Shown here in pieces: positions 39,105 through 49,049 of a DNA stretch of 64,000 bases; position 1 is the stretch's first letter, and the number at the start of each line of letters is the position of its first letter. Under the pieces are notes generated by a model that ran no database searches, was not told the DNA's origin, and saw only the letters and a program-made list of their open reading frames with translations. The DNA is from Mucilaginibacter glaciei (lineage in GTDB: Bacteria; Bacteroidota; Bacteroidia; Sphingobacteriales; Sphingobacteriaceae), in contig NZ_JACWMX010000001.1 of NCBI RefSeq assembly GCF_014773245.1, positions 951,402 through 1,015,401 of the forward strand, written 5' to 3'. The translations under genes and the position numbers were made by a program.

Positions 39105-40715
39105 TTATTGCGCCTTGGCTGCCCACAGCGCACCATTTAAATGCAGCGCAGGGTGCGATGTAAAGCCCGACGGTGAATCGCCCGACCAGCCGTTAAACAG
39201 GTTATCGTTGGTATCGCCCGTGCCATCGTCAGACGGTGAGCTATCGCCCACAAAGAAGATGCGGCCCGAACCGTAGGTAGACAGCAAAGACATTACGCCC
39301 GCTGTACCGCCGTTGGTAACGCTATTACGCCAAAATAATCCCTGCACATTGGCATTGGTACCCGGTGTAAGCGTAGCCACAGATCCGTTATAAAATGCCA
39401 GTTTAGATGCCGTACCCGCAGCGCCGTTCAACACTTTGGCTGCATTGGCATTGCTGCCGGTATAAACGTTGGTAGACGGGCCTTCGCTGATATCTACATA
39501 GTTAATGGTAAAGCCGAAAGGGTTGTTATTGTTGATACCATTATTGGTCATCAGGTCATTCCATACCCGTGGCGAATCATATCCGTCGCCATCGCGGTCA
39601 GACGGGTTGTAGCCATTGGCATCAGTGCCCGCGGTAGTTGCCGCAGTATGGTCGGCAATCATCACCAGGCCACCACCGTTAGATACAAAGTTCATGATGG
39701 CAGTTTTCTCGGCCGCGGTAAACAGGCGGTTGGGTTCAACTACCACAAAAACGTCGTAGTTGCTCAGATCCTGCGCGTTTGATGAGTTGCCATAGGTTAA
39801 TGCCGTTCCGCTTGGCAAACTCTCTACCAGCTCGCCTTTTTTAACCAGTTCAACCGCCCAGGCCGACATCGCACCTTTCCAGTAATCTTCGGTTGTTGAG
39901 GCAGTAATACCTGTGTATGATGGCGTTGGGAAACGCTGTGCCTTAGTTTCGACGGTAGTGCCGCCTGTATATGAGGGTACATTCTCTGTACCGTCGGCAT
40001 CAATCTGCCAATCGGCACTGCCCGCGTTTTCTAAGTGGCTGGCATCAAACAAAAACTTTTTGCCGGTGATAACCGTGCCACCACCCGGAGGCGTTGTACC
40101 GCCGGCGTTATCGTTAATGGTGATATCATCGATATTGATCCGGTTGGTGCCACCAGATAATTTGCGTACTTCGATACGCACATTACCTGTTTGGGTAATC
40201 GTAAAGGTTTTTAAAGTTAGTGTGGTGGTTGTAGTAACCGCCGCGCCGGATTGCGTCCAGCTGCTGCCGCCATCTACCGAGTAAAATAAGCCCCAGGTAC
40301 TTGCCGCATCGCCGCTGTAAGTGGCCGATTTTAAGGTAACGGTGCTTATGCCGGTGCTGACATCAAAAAGCATAGTGATCTTACCCGTATTACGTACACG
40401 TGCCGACCAGGAGCCCGCCCGGATATCAGCAGCCAAATTACCGATCAGCGCATCGTACAAATTCCATGATTTGCCTGAAAGGGTTACGTTGTCGCCACTT
40501 GACGAACCCGTTGGCGATACATCATAAGCCGTTTTAGGGCTGGTTGAGCCCACCTCGAACCCTTCGGTTAATGATACGGCTTGCGTAGCTACCGCCGATG
40601 ACGCTACAGATGGATTAGCAATGGCCTGAGTTTCCGATTTTTGGCAACCTGTAACCATTAATCCGGCAGCCATGAAGGCTAATACCGGTAATTTAAATCT
40701 GGTAAAATAATTCAT
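39105..40715 (-). CDS. Secreted lipoprotein with jelly-roll and DUF4350-like domains
   Basis: This 536-residue protein has a lipoprotein signal (AAGLMVTGCQKS, Cys24). Residues about 45-205 form a low-complexity, Ser/Thr-rich beta region (FEVGSTSPKTAYDV, SWSARVRNTGKITMLFDV, NRINIDDITIND) like the jelly-roll found in Bacteroidota secreted nucleases and glycan-binding proteins. A PPGGG linker leads to residues 215-536, which look like a GATase-like Rossmann domain (KKFLFDASHLENAG, YDVFVVVEPNRLFTAAEKTAIMNFVSNGGGLVMIADH, GRIFFVGDSSPSDDG) of DUF4350 type. The substrate and activity are unknown. Confidence 0.7.
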   Translation of the reverse strand: MNYFTRFKLPVLAFMAAGLMVTGCQKSETQAIANPSVASSAVATQAVSLTEGFEVGSTSPKTAYDVSPTGSSSGDNVTLSGKSWNLYDALIGNLAADIRAGSWSARVRNTGKITMLFDVSTGISTVTLKSATYSGDAASTWGLFYSVDGGSSWTQSGAAVTTTTTLTLKTFTITQTGNVRIEVRKLSGGTNRINIDDITINDNAGGTTPPGGGTVITGKKFLFDASHLENAGSADWQIDADGTENVPSYTGGTTVETKAQRFPTPSYTGITASTTEDYWKGAMSAWAVELVKKGELVESLPSGTALTYGNSSNAQDLSNYDVFVVVEPNRLFTAAEKTAIMNFVSNGGGLVMIADHTAATTAGTDANGYNPSDRDGDGYDSPRVWNDLMTNNGINNNNPFGFTINYVDISEGPSTNVYTGSNANAAKVLNGAAGTASKLAFYNGSVATLTPGTNANVQGLFWRNSVTNGGTAGVMSLLSTYGSGRIFFVGDSSPSDDGTGDTNDNLFNGWSGDSPSGFTSHPALHLNGALWAAKAQ

Positions 40716-40877
40716 AAATGTGAGAATGTGTTTTGTTTTATATTTTAATTATACGTTCAAAGCTCACAAAAAAGTTACAGGGAGTTATACACATGTTGTT
40801 AACTAATTATTAAGCTTTTACATCGTACAAACCAGTTACAACTTCAGGTTTTAATATTTCAGGTTTGCTTTAAAAGA

Positions 40878-40913
40878 AAAAGAGGAACTTCCGTATCAGG
40901 CAGTTCCTCTTTT
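40878..40913. terminator. Hairpin with A/T flanks
   Basis: The perfect 12-base arms AAAAGAGGAACT (40878-40889) and AGTTCCTCTTTT (40902-40913) enclose a 12-base loop. It has terminator form but no adjacent gene end on the plus strand; on the minus strand it is about 400 bp past clpB, so it may end that transcript. Confidence 0.6.
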
Positions 40914-40942
40914 AATAACATGTGCAGACTTGAAAAAAAAGC

Positions 40943-41201
40943 CCGTGGAGGGGGTAAGCGCACTCCACGGACTAATCACCACTCAATCACCCTCACGAAC
41001 TCCTAAGACGCTACGCCCTCTTTCCGCCGCAGGCGAAGAGAGGGCCGCGCACGAAGTGCCGCGGGGTGAGTAATCTGCGTGCGACAACTCACCCCGACTA
41101 CGCTACGCTGGTCGACCCTCTCTGCTGCGCAAAGAGGGTAAGAAATATTGATACTTCCTCGGTTTGAAGCAAGAGGGTACCCGGCGAAGCAACGACCGGG
41201 T
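40943..41201. repeat. GC-rich multi-hairpin intergenic repeat
   Basis: The 594-bp gap between the secreted lipoprotein and clpB holds a GC-rich stretch with at least five inverted repeats. They are CCGTGGAG/CTCCACGG (40943/40963), CCCTCTTT/AAGAGAGGG (about 41016/41036), GGGGTGAG/CTCACCCC (about 41063/41087), ACCCTCTCT/AAAGAGGGT (about 41115/41131) and ACCCGG/CCGGGT (41179/41196). The words CTACGCTACGCTGGTCGACC and CACCCTCACGAA recur near it. I see no credible gene. It looks like a dispersed structured repeat, possibly transcribed downstream of clpB. Confidence 0.65.
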
Positions 41202-41309
41202 GACAGATTAGCCCGCAGAGAAACCCAACCTGTCGTCAATTACCAGGAGCGGGCAACGGCTGTGCGTTCATTCTCTCCTCACTCAATACTCACCACGCTT
41301 AACTCACCC

Positions 41310-43901
41310 TCACGAATTCACAAAAACAAAGTTATTATCAAACATATCCAGCTTTATCTTGCTGTCCCTATCCACCTTACCGGCCAGAATTTGTTTAGAT
41401 AACTCGTTTAAAATTTTCTTTTGTATCACACGTTTCAACGGCCTTGCGCCAAACTGCGGGTCGTAACCTAACTGGGCCAGCCAATCCAAAGCCTCGTCAG
41501 ATGCTTCGATGGTTACGCCCATTTCGGCCAGTGTATTTTGCACTTGTTTAAACTGCAGCTTCACGATATCGGTGATCTCGTCGCGGCTCAATGGCGTAAA
41601 CATGATGATCTCGTCTATTCGGTTTAAAAACTCCGGGCGGATGGTAGCCCTTAATACATTGAACAGGTCGTTTTTGGTTTTAGCGATCACTTCCTCGCGG
41701 TTGTTATCCTGCAAACCCTGAAAGTTTTCCTGGATAATGTTGGAGCCGATGTTTGATGTCATGATAATGATGGTGTTTTTAAAGTTCACCACACGCCCCT
41801 TGTTATCGGTTAAGTGCCCGTCATCCAAAACCTGCAACAAAATATTGAACACATCCGGGTGCGCCTTCTCAATCTCGTCCAGCAATACCACGCTGTAAGG
41901 TTTGCGCCTCACAGCTTCTGTCAGTTGCCCGCCTTCATCATAACCCACGTAACCCGGGGGCGCACCTATCAGTCTTGAAACGGAATGGCGTTCCTGGTAC
42001 TCGCTCATATCTATCCGCACCAGCGAATTCTCGTCGTTAAACAGGTATTCGGCCAAAGCTTTGGCCAGCTCTGTTTTACCAACACCCGTAGTACCTAAAA
42101 ATATGAACGAACCGATAGGCTTGCGCTTATCCTGTAAACCGGCGCGGCTGCGGCGTATGGCATCGCTGATAGCCTCAATCGCTTCCTCCTGCCCTGCTAC
42201 GCGTTTATGCAATTCGTCTTCCAGGCTCAGCAATTTCTCGCGTTCGCTCTGGATCATTTTACTCACCGGGATGCCTGTCCAGCGGCTTACTACACCTGCA
42301 ATATCGTCGGCAGTAACTTCCTCTTTCAGCATTCGGCTATCCTGCTGGTTTTCTAATAATGCAGCCTTCAATTTATCAACTTCGGCCTGTGTTTCTACAA
42401 TGGTACCATAGCGCAATTCCGCTACTTTGCCATAATCGCCTGCACGTTCGGCCTGTTCGGCTTCCAGCTTGTAATTTTCTATCTGCTCCACCTTCTGGTT
42501 AATACCATCAACCAGGTCCTTCTCGCCTTTCCAACGAGCCCGTAGTGAATCACGCTCGGCAGACAGGTTGGCTATCTCTTTGCTCAGTTCGTCTACCTTC
42601 GCATCGTTCTTTTCGCGTTTAATGGCTTCGCGCTCTATCTCCATCTGCATGATGCTGCGTTCCAGCACATCTACAGCTTCGGGTACCGAGTCCATTTCTA
42701 AACGGAGTTTAGATGCGGCCTCGTCCATCAAATCAATCGCCTTATCCGGCAAAAACCTATCTGAAATATAGCGTTGCGACATTTCAACAGATGCGATAAT
42801 GGCCTCATCTTTAATGCGCACCTTATGGTGGGCCTCGTAACGTTCCTTTAACCCGCGCAGGATCGAGATCGCATCCGCAGTATCCGGCTCATCTACCAAC
42901 ACCTTTTGGAAACGGCGCTCAAGGGCCTTATCCTTTTCTACATATTTTTGATACTCGTTTAAGGTAGTAGCACCAATGGCCCTTAATTCACCACGGGCAA
43001 GGGCCGGTTTCAGGATGTTTGCGGCATCCATTGCCCCTTCGCCACCTCCGGCACCCACCAGGGTGTGGATCTCATCGATAAACAAGATGATCTCGCCATC
43101 GCTCTGGATAACCTCTTTGATAACAGCCTTTAAGCGTTCTTCAAACTCGCCTTTGTATTTGGCACCAGCTATTAATGCGCCCATATCCAGCGAATACACG
43201 GTTTTGGTTTTCAGGCTTTCGGGCACATCCCCCTTAATGATCCGGAAGGCAATCCCCTCGGCAATGGCGGTTTTACCAACGCCGGGCTCACCCACCAGTA
43301 TCGGGTTGTTTTTGGTACGGCGCGACAAGATCTGAATCACCCTGCGGATCTCCTCGTCGCGACCTATCACCGGGTCGAGTTTACCGCTTTCGGCATACTC
43401 GTTTAGGTTACGGGCATATTTGTTAAGGGCGTTATAAGTAGCCTCAGCATTTTGGTCGGTTACCTTGTTATCGCCACGTAGACTAACAATGGCCTTTTTC
43501 AGGTCCTTTTCGTTTACGCCGAAATCCTTTAATGCGGACGATGTTTTATCACTTACGGATAAGATGCCCAGCAGGATATGCTCGACAGATACAAACTCGT
43601 CTTTAAACTCTTTAAGATATGCGGTGGCCTTTTGCAAAGCTGAATTGACATTTGATGACAGGTAAACGTTGCTCCCGCTAACTTTCGGGAACGAGGCAAT
43701 CTGTTCATCAAGCTGTGTGTTTAACCTGTTCAGGTTAACATTTAATTTTTTCAGCAGATAAGTGATAACATTCTCATCAACCAGTAATAAGCCTTTTAGC
43801 AGGTGTGCTGTTTCAATGGCTTGTTGCTGATTACCGGTTGCAATTTCGGTAGCCTTTTGCACGGCTTCCTGTGCTTTTATGGTAAAGTTGTTAAAATTCA
43901 T
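41310..43901 (-). CDS. clpB: Protein disaggregase ClpB
   Basis: The 863-residue Hsp100 chaperone opens with a Clp N-domain ([17 protein letters not shown]). Its first AAA+ module has Walker A GEPGVGKT and Walker [10 protein letters not shown]. The long middle coiled coil (about 405-525) identifies ClpB rather than ClpA/C. The second AAA+ module has GTTGVGKT and [12 protein letters not shown]. With DnaK it pulls proteins out of aggregates in the cytoplasm. Length is typical. It stands alone, divergent from the histidine kinase gene. Confidence 0.96.
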   Translation of the reverse strand: MNFNNFTIKAQEAVQKATEIATGNQQQAIETAHLLKGLLLVDENVITYLLKKLNVNLNRLNTQLDEQIASFPKVSGSNVYLSSNVNSALQKATAYLKEFKDEFVSVEHILLGILSVSDKTSSALKDFGVNEKDLKKAIVSLRGDNKVTDQNAEATYNALNKYARNLNEYAESGKLDPVIGRDEEIRRVIQILSRRTKNNPILVGEPGVGKTAIAEGIAFRIIKGDVPESLKTKTVYSLDMGALIAGAKYKGEFEERLKAVIKEVIQSDGEIILFIDEIHTLVGAGGGEGAMDAANILKPALARGELRAIGATTLNEYQKYVEKDKALERRFQKVLVDEPDTADAISILRGLKERYEAHHKVRIKDEAIIASVEMSQRYISDRFLPDKAIDLMDEAASKLRLEMDSVPEAVDVLERSIMQMEIEREAIKREKNDAKVDELSKEIANLSAERDSLRARWKGEKDLVDGINQKVEQIENYKLEAEQAERAGDYGKVAELRYGTIVETQAEVDKLKAALLENQQDSRMLKEEVTADDIAGVVSRWTGIPVSKMIQSEREKLLSLEDELHKRVAGQEEAIEAISDAIRRSRAGLQDKRKPIGSFIFLGTTGVGKTELAKALAEYLFNDENSLVRIDMSEYQERHSVSRLIGAPPGYVGYDEGGQLTEAVRRKPYSVVLLDEIEKAHPDVFNILLQVLDDGHLTDNKGRVVNFKNTIIIMTSNIGSNIIQENFQGLQDNNREEVIAKTKNDLFNVLRATIRPEFLNRIDEIIMFTPLSRDEITDIVKLQFKQVQNTLAEMGVTIEASDEALDWLAQLGYDPQFGARPLKRVIQKKILNELSKQILAGKVDRDSKIKLDMFDNNFVFVNS

Positions 43902-44034
43902 AGTACTCCATTCTGCTCAAAACCATTGCCACATCTAATTTTATGAATAAATGGCACCTAAATATTTTTTTACACGTCATTTTGTCTACTCAGCGTTAGT
44001 AAACCTGCACAACTTTCAGGAATATATATTATTT

Positions 44035-44066
44035 TTGATACTGTTAGCAGATATTTAATATTTTTG
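44035..44066 (+). promoter_or_regulatory. Bacteroidota promoter of the histidine kinase gene
   Basis: TTG at 44035-44037 and TATTTTTG at 44059-44066 are separated by 21 bp, matching the Bacteroidota consensus TTG-N19-21-TAnnTTTG. The predicted start of transcription is about 15 bp before the TTG start codon at 44087. Confidence 0.6.
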
Positions 44067-44086
44067 CGTCCTTTTAAGTTTAAAGA

Positions 44087-45421
44087 TTGGAAACTCACTT
44101 TTTTACCAAATTGCCTGATAAGTATAGTGTTGCCTTTCGCAACTATTACAATTATCAGAATCTGTTAAGCGTACGTACAGCAAGCTTCATCTTTTTGACG
44201 CTTAACCTGGTAATCAGGATCTGCTATTATGTTTTCCCGGAGAGTTTGACTAAAGCACAAAATTTCCCCGAGTTTAATTTTGTCAACTGGATCTTCATCA
44301 TCGTTACCCCATTCTTTTATTTAGTCAGCCATTTGCTGGTACAGCAGTTACGCAAAACCAGGCGGGCAACGGCAGAGATGGCGCTTTTTACATTCGTTTT
44401 TGCATTGTACCTTATTGTAGGCGGGATGTACTCCAGCTTTATATCCACATCAGACCCCAGTAATGCACTTACATTATATTTAATCGCCTTGAGTATAGTA
44501 AGCTTCCTTTTTATATTTGAGTGGTACGAAACCGTAGTGTTGCTGGTAGGTATCGAGTTAATATTTACCATGCTGCTTTTTCACGCGCAATCTGGCCCGA
44601 CAGAAATGACGCACAATCAGCTTATCTCGGCGATATTGTTATCCGGTTTCTATTTAACATCACGTTACTTTTTCTCTTACAAAGCCAGTTATTACGGGCA
44701 GATAGTAGAGATCCGCCAGAAGAATGGAGAAATTGAAAAGGCGAACACGTTCAAAAACCAGGTTTTAGGCACCGTAGCGCACGATTTGCGTAACCCAATT
44801 GCCGCTGTAGAATCATTGGCAATGATGATGGAAATGGAAGATATTGACGAGGATACGCAAGAGAACCTGAATATGATGCGCGAATCGTGCGTGAAAGCCC
44901 GTACTATTATAGACGACCTGCTGGATGCTGCCCGTAACGAAAATTCGGGTGCGGGCATGGAAACTAAAAAGACCGAACTCAACCAATTTTTACAAGGTTT
45001 GGTAGATGCCTGGAAAATTCAGCTGAACGGCCGGAGCCATGTGGTATTGATAAGCAATGTAAAGTCGGTATCGGCGATGATCAACCACGAGAAATTCCCG
45101 CGGGTGATCGATAACCTGATCAGCAATGCCCTAAAATTCTCTAAAGAGGAGGATAAGATAGAGGTTCATTTGAATATTGTTAAAAACAGGATTGTGATAG
45201 AAATTAAAGATCACGGACTGGGAATCCCGCAGCACCTGATCCCAAAGTTATTCGAGCGTTTCTCGGGCGCGGGCCGTACGGGCCTCAAAGGCGAGCAATC
45301 TACCGGAATAGGCCTGAGTATCGTGAAGGACATCGTTGTCGCCCACGAGGGTACCATAAAAGTAAGCAGCGAAGAAGGCAAAGGCAGTACATTTACGGTA
45401 GAATTACCAAAGGCAGAGTAA
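44087..45421 (+). CDS. Membrane sensor histidine kinase
   Basis: This 444-residue kinase has five or six hydrophobic helices in residues 30-195 and a short coiled linker. The HisKA domain carries the phospho-acceptor H232 in VAHDLRNPIAAVE, and the HATPase domain has N-box DNLISNALKFSKEE, KDHGLGIPQHLIPKLFERF and STGIGLSIVKDIV. There is no extracellular sensing domain of note, so the signal may be in the membrane. It starts at TTG: a TAA lies two codons upstream and the next ATG is nearly 100 codons in. No response regulator is adjacent, so it is an orphan kinase. Confidence 0.92.
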   Translation: METHFFTKLPDKYSVAFRNYYNYQNLLSVRTASFIFLTLNLVIRICYYVFPESLTKAQNFPEFNFVNWIFIIVTPFFYLVSHLLVQQLRKTRRATAEMALFTFVFALYLIVGGMYSSFISTSDPSNALTLYLIALSIVSFLFIFEWYETVVLLVGIELIFTMLLFHAQSGPTEMTHNQLISAILLSGFYLTSRYFFSYKASYYGQIVEIRQKNGEIEKANTFKNQVLGTVAHDLRNPIAAVESLAMMMEMEDIDEDTQENLNMMRESCVKARTIIDDLLDAARNENSGAGMETKKTELNQFLQGLVDAWKIQLNGRSHVVLISNVKSVSAMINHEKFPRVIDNLISNALKFSKEEDKIEVHLNIVKNRIVIEIKDHGLGIPQHLIPKLFERFSGAGRTGLKGEQSTGIGLSIVKDIVVAHEGTIKVSSEEGKGSTFTVELPKAE

Positions 45422-45521
45422 AGAATTTTAGAGATTTTTAGAGGTGCCGGAAAATCGACCACATCTCCATATTAATGACATTACTGACAAGATCCTGTCA
45501 GAAAACAACAAACTCAAAACA

Positions 45522-45584
45522 CGTGAACATTTGATTATCAGGTAATTGCAAATGTTCACGGTGTTCATGCGGTGAACGTGAACA
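45522..45584. repeat. Nested inverted repeats around GTGAACA units
   Basis: CGTGAACATTTG (45522-45533) pairs perfectly with CAAATGTTCACG (45549-45560). Directly after it, GTGTTCA (about 45561) pairs with TGAACAC (about 45578). The region lies between the convergent kinase and helicase genes. It lacks a U-tract, so a binding site or dispersed repeat is as likely as a terminator. Confidence 0.5.
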
Positions 45585-45619
45585 CGTTTTCGTGCTTGGA
45601 AGAATAGCCGAAAGCACCA

Positions 45620-47026
45620 CTATCTAAAAAACTTCTCGTTAAAATTCACCAGGTAAAGTTCGTTGGTGGCGCGGGTGCAGGCGGTGTAAAACCAGCGTAA
45701 AAAGTCGGTATTGACCATTTCTTCGGTCAGATACCCCTGATCGACAAACACGGCCCCCCATTGCCCGCCCTGTGCTTTGTGGCAGGTAATGGCGTAGGCA
45801 AATTTAACCTGCAAGGCGTTGTAGTAAGGGTTCAGTTTTAATTCGTTATGCTTGGCGCGCTTGTTAGGGATGTGGTCGTAATCTTTCATGGCTTCCAGGT
45901 AAAAGCGTTTCTGGTCTTCGGGTTTTAAGGCGGGTGCTTCGGAGTACAGGGTGTCTATCAGGATCTTGCAATCCAGTACCGGGTCTTCGGCGTAATCGAT
46001 AAACTCCAATTGTACATCGGCAAACCTAAAGCCGTACATATCCTCAATACGGCGCACCTTGCGGATACGGCAGATATCGCCATTGGCAATAAAACCCGTG
46101 CTGCCCTCCTCCTGATCCTGCAGCCAGAAATAATTGTTACGCACGATCATCAGCTGGTCGCCGCCGGTTAATTCCTCCTCCCGCATCAAAATACGCCCGC
46201 GAATTTGCCGGTTATATAAATTGGCATTCTTGTTACTGCGGCAAATGATCAGGGTATCATCATGCCCGTATTTGCTGTAGGCATAATTAAGGCCCTCCTC
46301 CAACAGATCGCTACTCATGCGGTAAACATCTTTGTAACCTTTGGTAGTTATCTGCGGCATCACCTCTTCGCCCTGCCGGATGATCTCGCGAACGTTAGTC
46401 ACGTTGAACAATATACCCGAGTCTTTTTGCTGTCGCAAAACATCCGTTAATTCATACGCATGGATATCCAGCCCAAACCTGTCCTTCATTAATTTCAGAT
46501 CGAGTGCGGGGCTGTCATCGGCACCTACAGGTGGTAACTGGGCGGTATCGCCCACCAGCATCAGTTTACAGTTTTTCGTATTATAAACGTATTTTACAAG
46601 ATCGTTTAGTAAGCTGCCGTGAAAATTGCTAACCTCATCAGATACCATCGACGCCTCGTCGATAATAAACAGCGTGTTGACACTCATATTATCGGTCATG
46701 GCAAAACCCTCGTCCATATTCAACGCCGATTTTTTACGGTAAATACGCTTATGAATAGTAAAAGCCTTTTTACCCGAGTAGTTGGTAATTACCTTAGCAG
46801 CCCTGCCTGTTGGCGCCAATAAAACAGATTTGAAATTATAATTTGCCAGCGCCTTAACCAAAGCAGCAACAATGGTGGTTTTACCGGTACCTGCATAGCC
46901 TTTCAAAATAAAACATTCGTCGCCTTCATCGCTCAGCAAAAACTTGTGCAGTTTTCCAAAAAGCTCCTCTTGCTGGGGCGTAGGCTCGTGGGGGAATGAT
47001 TGGCGAATATGATCAAATGATGGCAC
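45620..47026 (-). CDS. RecD/Pif1-like superfamily 1 helicase
   Basis: This 468-residue SF1B helicase has motif I FILKGYAGTGKTT, motif II FIIDEASMVSD, motif III LMLVGDTAQLPPVG and motif IV-like regions. The C-terminal UvrD-like part has YAITCHKAQGGQWGAVFVD and WFYTACTRATNELYLVN. It lacks the long N-terminal region of RecD2 and is closest in layout to small RecD/Dda-like helicases. The role is ATP-dependent unwinding in DNA repair or replication. It starts at GTG (47026), divergent from the DUF3822 gene with 64 bp between them. Confidence 0.9.
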   Translation of the reverse strand: MPSFDHIRQSFPHEPTPQQEELFGKLHKFLLSDEGDECFILKGYAGTGKTTIVAALVKALANYNFKSVLLAPTGRAAKVITNYSGKKAFTIHKRIYRKKSALNMDEGFAMTDNMSVNTLFIIDEASMVSDEVSNFHGSLLNDLVKYVYNTKNCKLMLVGDTAQLPPVGADDSPALDLKLMKDRFGLDIHAYELTDVLRQQKDSGILFNVTNVREIIRQGEEVMPQITTKGYKDVYRMSSDLLEEGLNYAYSKYGHDDTLIICRSNKNANLYNRQIRGRILMREEELTGGDQLMIVRNNYFWLQDQEEGSTGFIANGDICRIRKVRRIEDMYGFRFADVQLEFIDYAEDPVLDCKILIDTLYSEAPALKPEDQKRFYLEAMKDYDHIPNKRAKHNELKLNPYYNALQVKFAYAITCHKAQGGQWGAVFVDQGYLTEEMVNTDFLRWFYTACTRATNELYLVNFNEKFFR

Positions 47027-47073
47027 TTACAAAAATGCTGATAAGTATGTTAATTAAGTAATTCAAAAAATAT

Positions 47074-47081
47074 TACTTTTG
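47074..47081 (+). promoter_or_regulatory. -7 element upstream of DUF3822-rsmD
   Basis: TACTTTTG at 47074-47081 matches TAnnTTTG, only 9 bp before the ATG at 47091. This implies a very short or absent leader. No TTG is seen at the usual -33 distance. Confidence 0.4.
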
Positions 47082-47090
47082 TTAAACTGC

Positions 47091-47903
47091 ATGAGCGAGC
47101 AAAAAAACCATTTTACCCACGAGAGTTTAAGCCTTAACCAAGCGCACAGCTATAGTTTGTTATTACAGATCAATGCTGAATCATTTAACTATGCTATTGC
47201 CTCCGGCAAACAGCTATTGGCATGGGCCGAAAATTATTCGTTAGATGAGCTGAAAGACCCTAAAATTTTGCGCGATACCCTGACCGCTAATTATAAGCAA
47301 GTTATTGTAGGCCTTGCCTCGACAGGTTTTACACTGCTGCCTAAAGGTTTGTTTGATAAAGACCATTTGGTTGATGTTGCCCGGATGCTTGACGTGCACG
47401 ATAACGAGAAGGTACACTTCCAATCTGTCAATTCAGATAACGTGATCATTTACAAGGTTGACCAGGAGCTTACAGCCAACATGAATGATTTTGACGCGCC
47501 GGTAATCAACTATAAAGCTAAGGGCTGGATAAAGGCAATCGCAAATAACTTCCCGCTGGATAAGAACCTGTATGTGAATGTAGCTGATGAAACGGTTGAG
47601 TTTGTAAACTTTCATAATCAGAGCTTGCGCTTTTATAACCATTTTAATTTTAAAAACCACGAAGAACTGGCGTATTACTGTGCGTTTGTAGCCCAGGATT
47701 TAAAGTTAGACCCGCAGGAGGTGACCATCATCATTAGTGGTGAAATTTCATACGGCGACAGATGCTTTACGTTTTTAGCTGATTTCTTCAAAGAGGTTAA
47801 ATTAAGCCTGATAGAACCTCTGGATTTGCCGCAACAGGTAAAAGCTCATCAAATCCTTACTATCGCTGCCCTGTCGTTATGCGCATCATCGGAGGAAGAT
47901 TAA
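47091..47903 (+). CDS. DUF3822 family protein
   Basis: This 270-residue cytoplasmic protein belongs to a Bacteroidota family of unknown function. I recognise it by the N-terminal ESLSLNQAHSYSLLLQI and its position directly before rsmD. The fold has been suggested to be actin-like, which I cannot check here. The frame extends to a TTG at 47079 but the ATG at 47091 is the natural start. Its 3-prime end overlaps rsmD by 25 bp, so the two proteins are translationally coupled. Confidence 0.85.
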   Translation: MSEQKNHFTHESLSLNQAHSYSLLLQINAESFNYAIASGKQLLAWAENYSLDELKDPKILRDTLTANYKQVIVGLASTGFTLLPKGLFDKDHLVDVARMLDVHDNEKVHFQSVNSDNVIIYKVDQELTANMNDFDAPVINYKAKGWIKAIANNFPLDKNLYVNVADETVEFVNFHNQSLRFYNHFNFKNHEELAYYCAFVAQDLKLDPQEVTIIISGEISYGDRCFTFLADFFKEVKLSLIEPLDLPQQVKAHQILTIAALSLCASSEED

Positions 47904-48412
47904 GGGGTTTGAGGCTTAACCCGCCCAAAAATTTACCTGTACGCCCTACTACCGACCTGGCCAAGGAAGCCCTTTTCAATATCCTGCTTAACCAAATTGA
48001 ATTTGAAGGTATTACGGTGCTCGATCTTTTTAGCGGTACGGGCAACATAGCTATGGAGTTTGCATCGCGCGGGGCCGAAAAGGTTACCGGAATTGATCGC
48101 AGCATCCATTGCGTGCATTACCTGAAGGATGCATCGCGCCAGCATGGGCTTACCGAAATTGAAGTATTTAAGGCTGACGTTTTTAAGTACCTGGATGTGG
48201 AAACCGAGCAGTATGACCTTATATTTGCCGACCCGCCTTATGACCTGAGTAATATACCCCAAATAGCCAAGATCGTTTTCGATAAGAACTTGCTTAAACC
48301 AGATGGGATGTTGATCATAGAGCATCAATCCATGCAAAACTTAAGTAATCACCCTGCATTTGTAGAACAGCGCAAGTACGGGCATTCATCATTTTCATTT
48401 TTCAAAGCCTAA
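47879..48412 (+). CDS. rsmD: 16S rRNA (guanine966-N2)-methyltransferase
   Basis: This 177-residue SAM-dependent methyltransferase has the RsmD opening MRIIGGRLRGLRL and VRPTTDLAKEALFNIL. The SAM site is LDLFSGTGNIAMEFASRGA, and the catalytic FADPPYDL is a DPPY motif for base N-methylation. It modifies G966 of 16S rRNA during 30S assembly. Length is normal. The start lies inside the DUF3822 gene, in a different frame. Confidence 0.93.
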   Translation: MRIIGGRLRGLRLNPPKNLPVRPTTDLAKEALFNILLNQIEFEGITVLDLFSGTGNIAMEFASRGAEKVTGIDRSIHCVHYLKDASRQHGLTEIEVFKADVFKYLDVETEQYDLIFADPPYDLSNIPQIAKIVFDKNLLKPDGMLIIEHQSMQNLSNHPAFVEQRKYGHSSFSFFKA

Positions 48413-48424
48413 CCTTTTACCTAA

Positions 48425-49006
48425 ATGAACGATAAAATAAGGAATGTAGAAACCAGTGTATTATCAGATAACTGGTACACGTTAAGAAAGGTGACTTACG
48501 AGGCGCAGCAAAAAGATGGCAGTTGGGAAAAGCACTACCGCGAAGCTTATGACCGGGGCAATGGTGCTACCGTATTACTTTACAACCGCATTAAGCAAAC
48601 AGTAATACTAACCCGCCAGTTTAGGATGCCTACTTATTTAAACGGCAATGCAGATGGTTACCTGATTGAAACCTGCGCAGGCCTGTTAGATAAAGATAAT
48701 CCCGAAGATTGCATCCGCAAAGAAACCGAAGAAGAAACCGGGTATAAGATCTCATCTGTGCAAAAGGTATTTGAGGTTTATATGTCGCCCGGTTCAGTTA
48801 CCGAAATCCTTTACTTTTTTGTGGCAGAATATGATCAGGAAATGAAGGTAAGCGAAGGCGGTGGTTTGGCGCACGAATCTGAAAACATCGAAGTATTGGA
48901 ATTACCTTTTACAGATGCTGTGGCGATGATAAAATCGGGCGATATAAAAGACGCAAAAACGATTATGCTGCTGCAATACGCACAGTTAAATAATTTATTG
49001 GGTTAG
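48425..49006 (+). CDS. NUDIX hydrolase, NudK-like (GDP-mannose/ADP-ribose type)
   Basis: This 193-residue NUDIX protein has the Nudix box in the form G-x5-E...[10 protein letters not shown] (residues about 95-117, starting at [17 protein letters not shown]). ADPRase/NudK features are [11 protein letters not shown] and [20 protein letters not shown]. It should hydrolyse a nucleoside-diphosphate sugar or ADP-ribose. It follows rsmD after 12 bp on the same strand. Confidence 0.9.
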   Translation: MNDKIRNVETSVLSDNWYTLRKVTYEAQQKDGSWEKHYREAYDRGNGATVLLYNRIKQTVILTRQFRMPTYLNGNADGYLIETCAGLLDKDNPEDCIRKETEEETGYKISSVQKVFEVYMSPGSVTEILYFFVAEYDQEMKVSEGGGLAHESENIEVLELPFTDAVAMIKSGDIKDAKTIMLLQYAQLNNLLG

Positions 49007-49027
49007 TGCTTATTATACTTACTTTTG
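48998..49027 (+). promoter_or_regulatory. Bacteroidota promoter of coaD
   Basis: TTG at 48998-49000 and TACTTTTG at 49020-49027 with 19 bp between them exactly match TTG-N19-TAnnTTTG. It overlaps the end of the NUDIX gene and lies 22 bp before the coaD ATG, so coaD can be transcribed independently. Confidence 0.65.
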
Positions 49028-49049
49028 ATAGCAACATGGCCTAACACAT

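Noticed and set aside
41003..41239. Small minus-strand ORF of 78 codons
   Set aside because: It lies inside the GC-rich hairpin repeat and has a repeat-derived, low-complexity sequence.
41310..43901. ClpV of a type VI secretion system, given a Tae4-like effector 10 kb away
   Set aside because: The N-terminus, middle coiled coil and length are those of ClpB, and no Tss genes are in the window.
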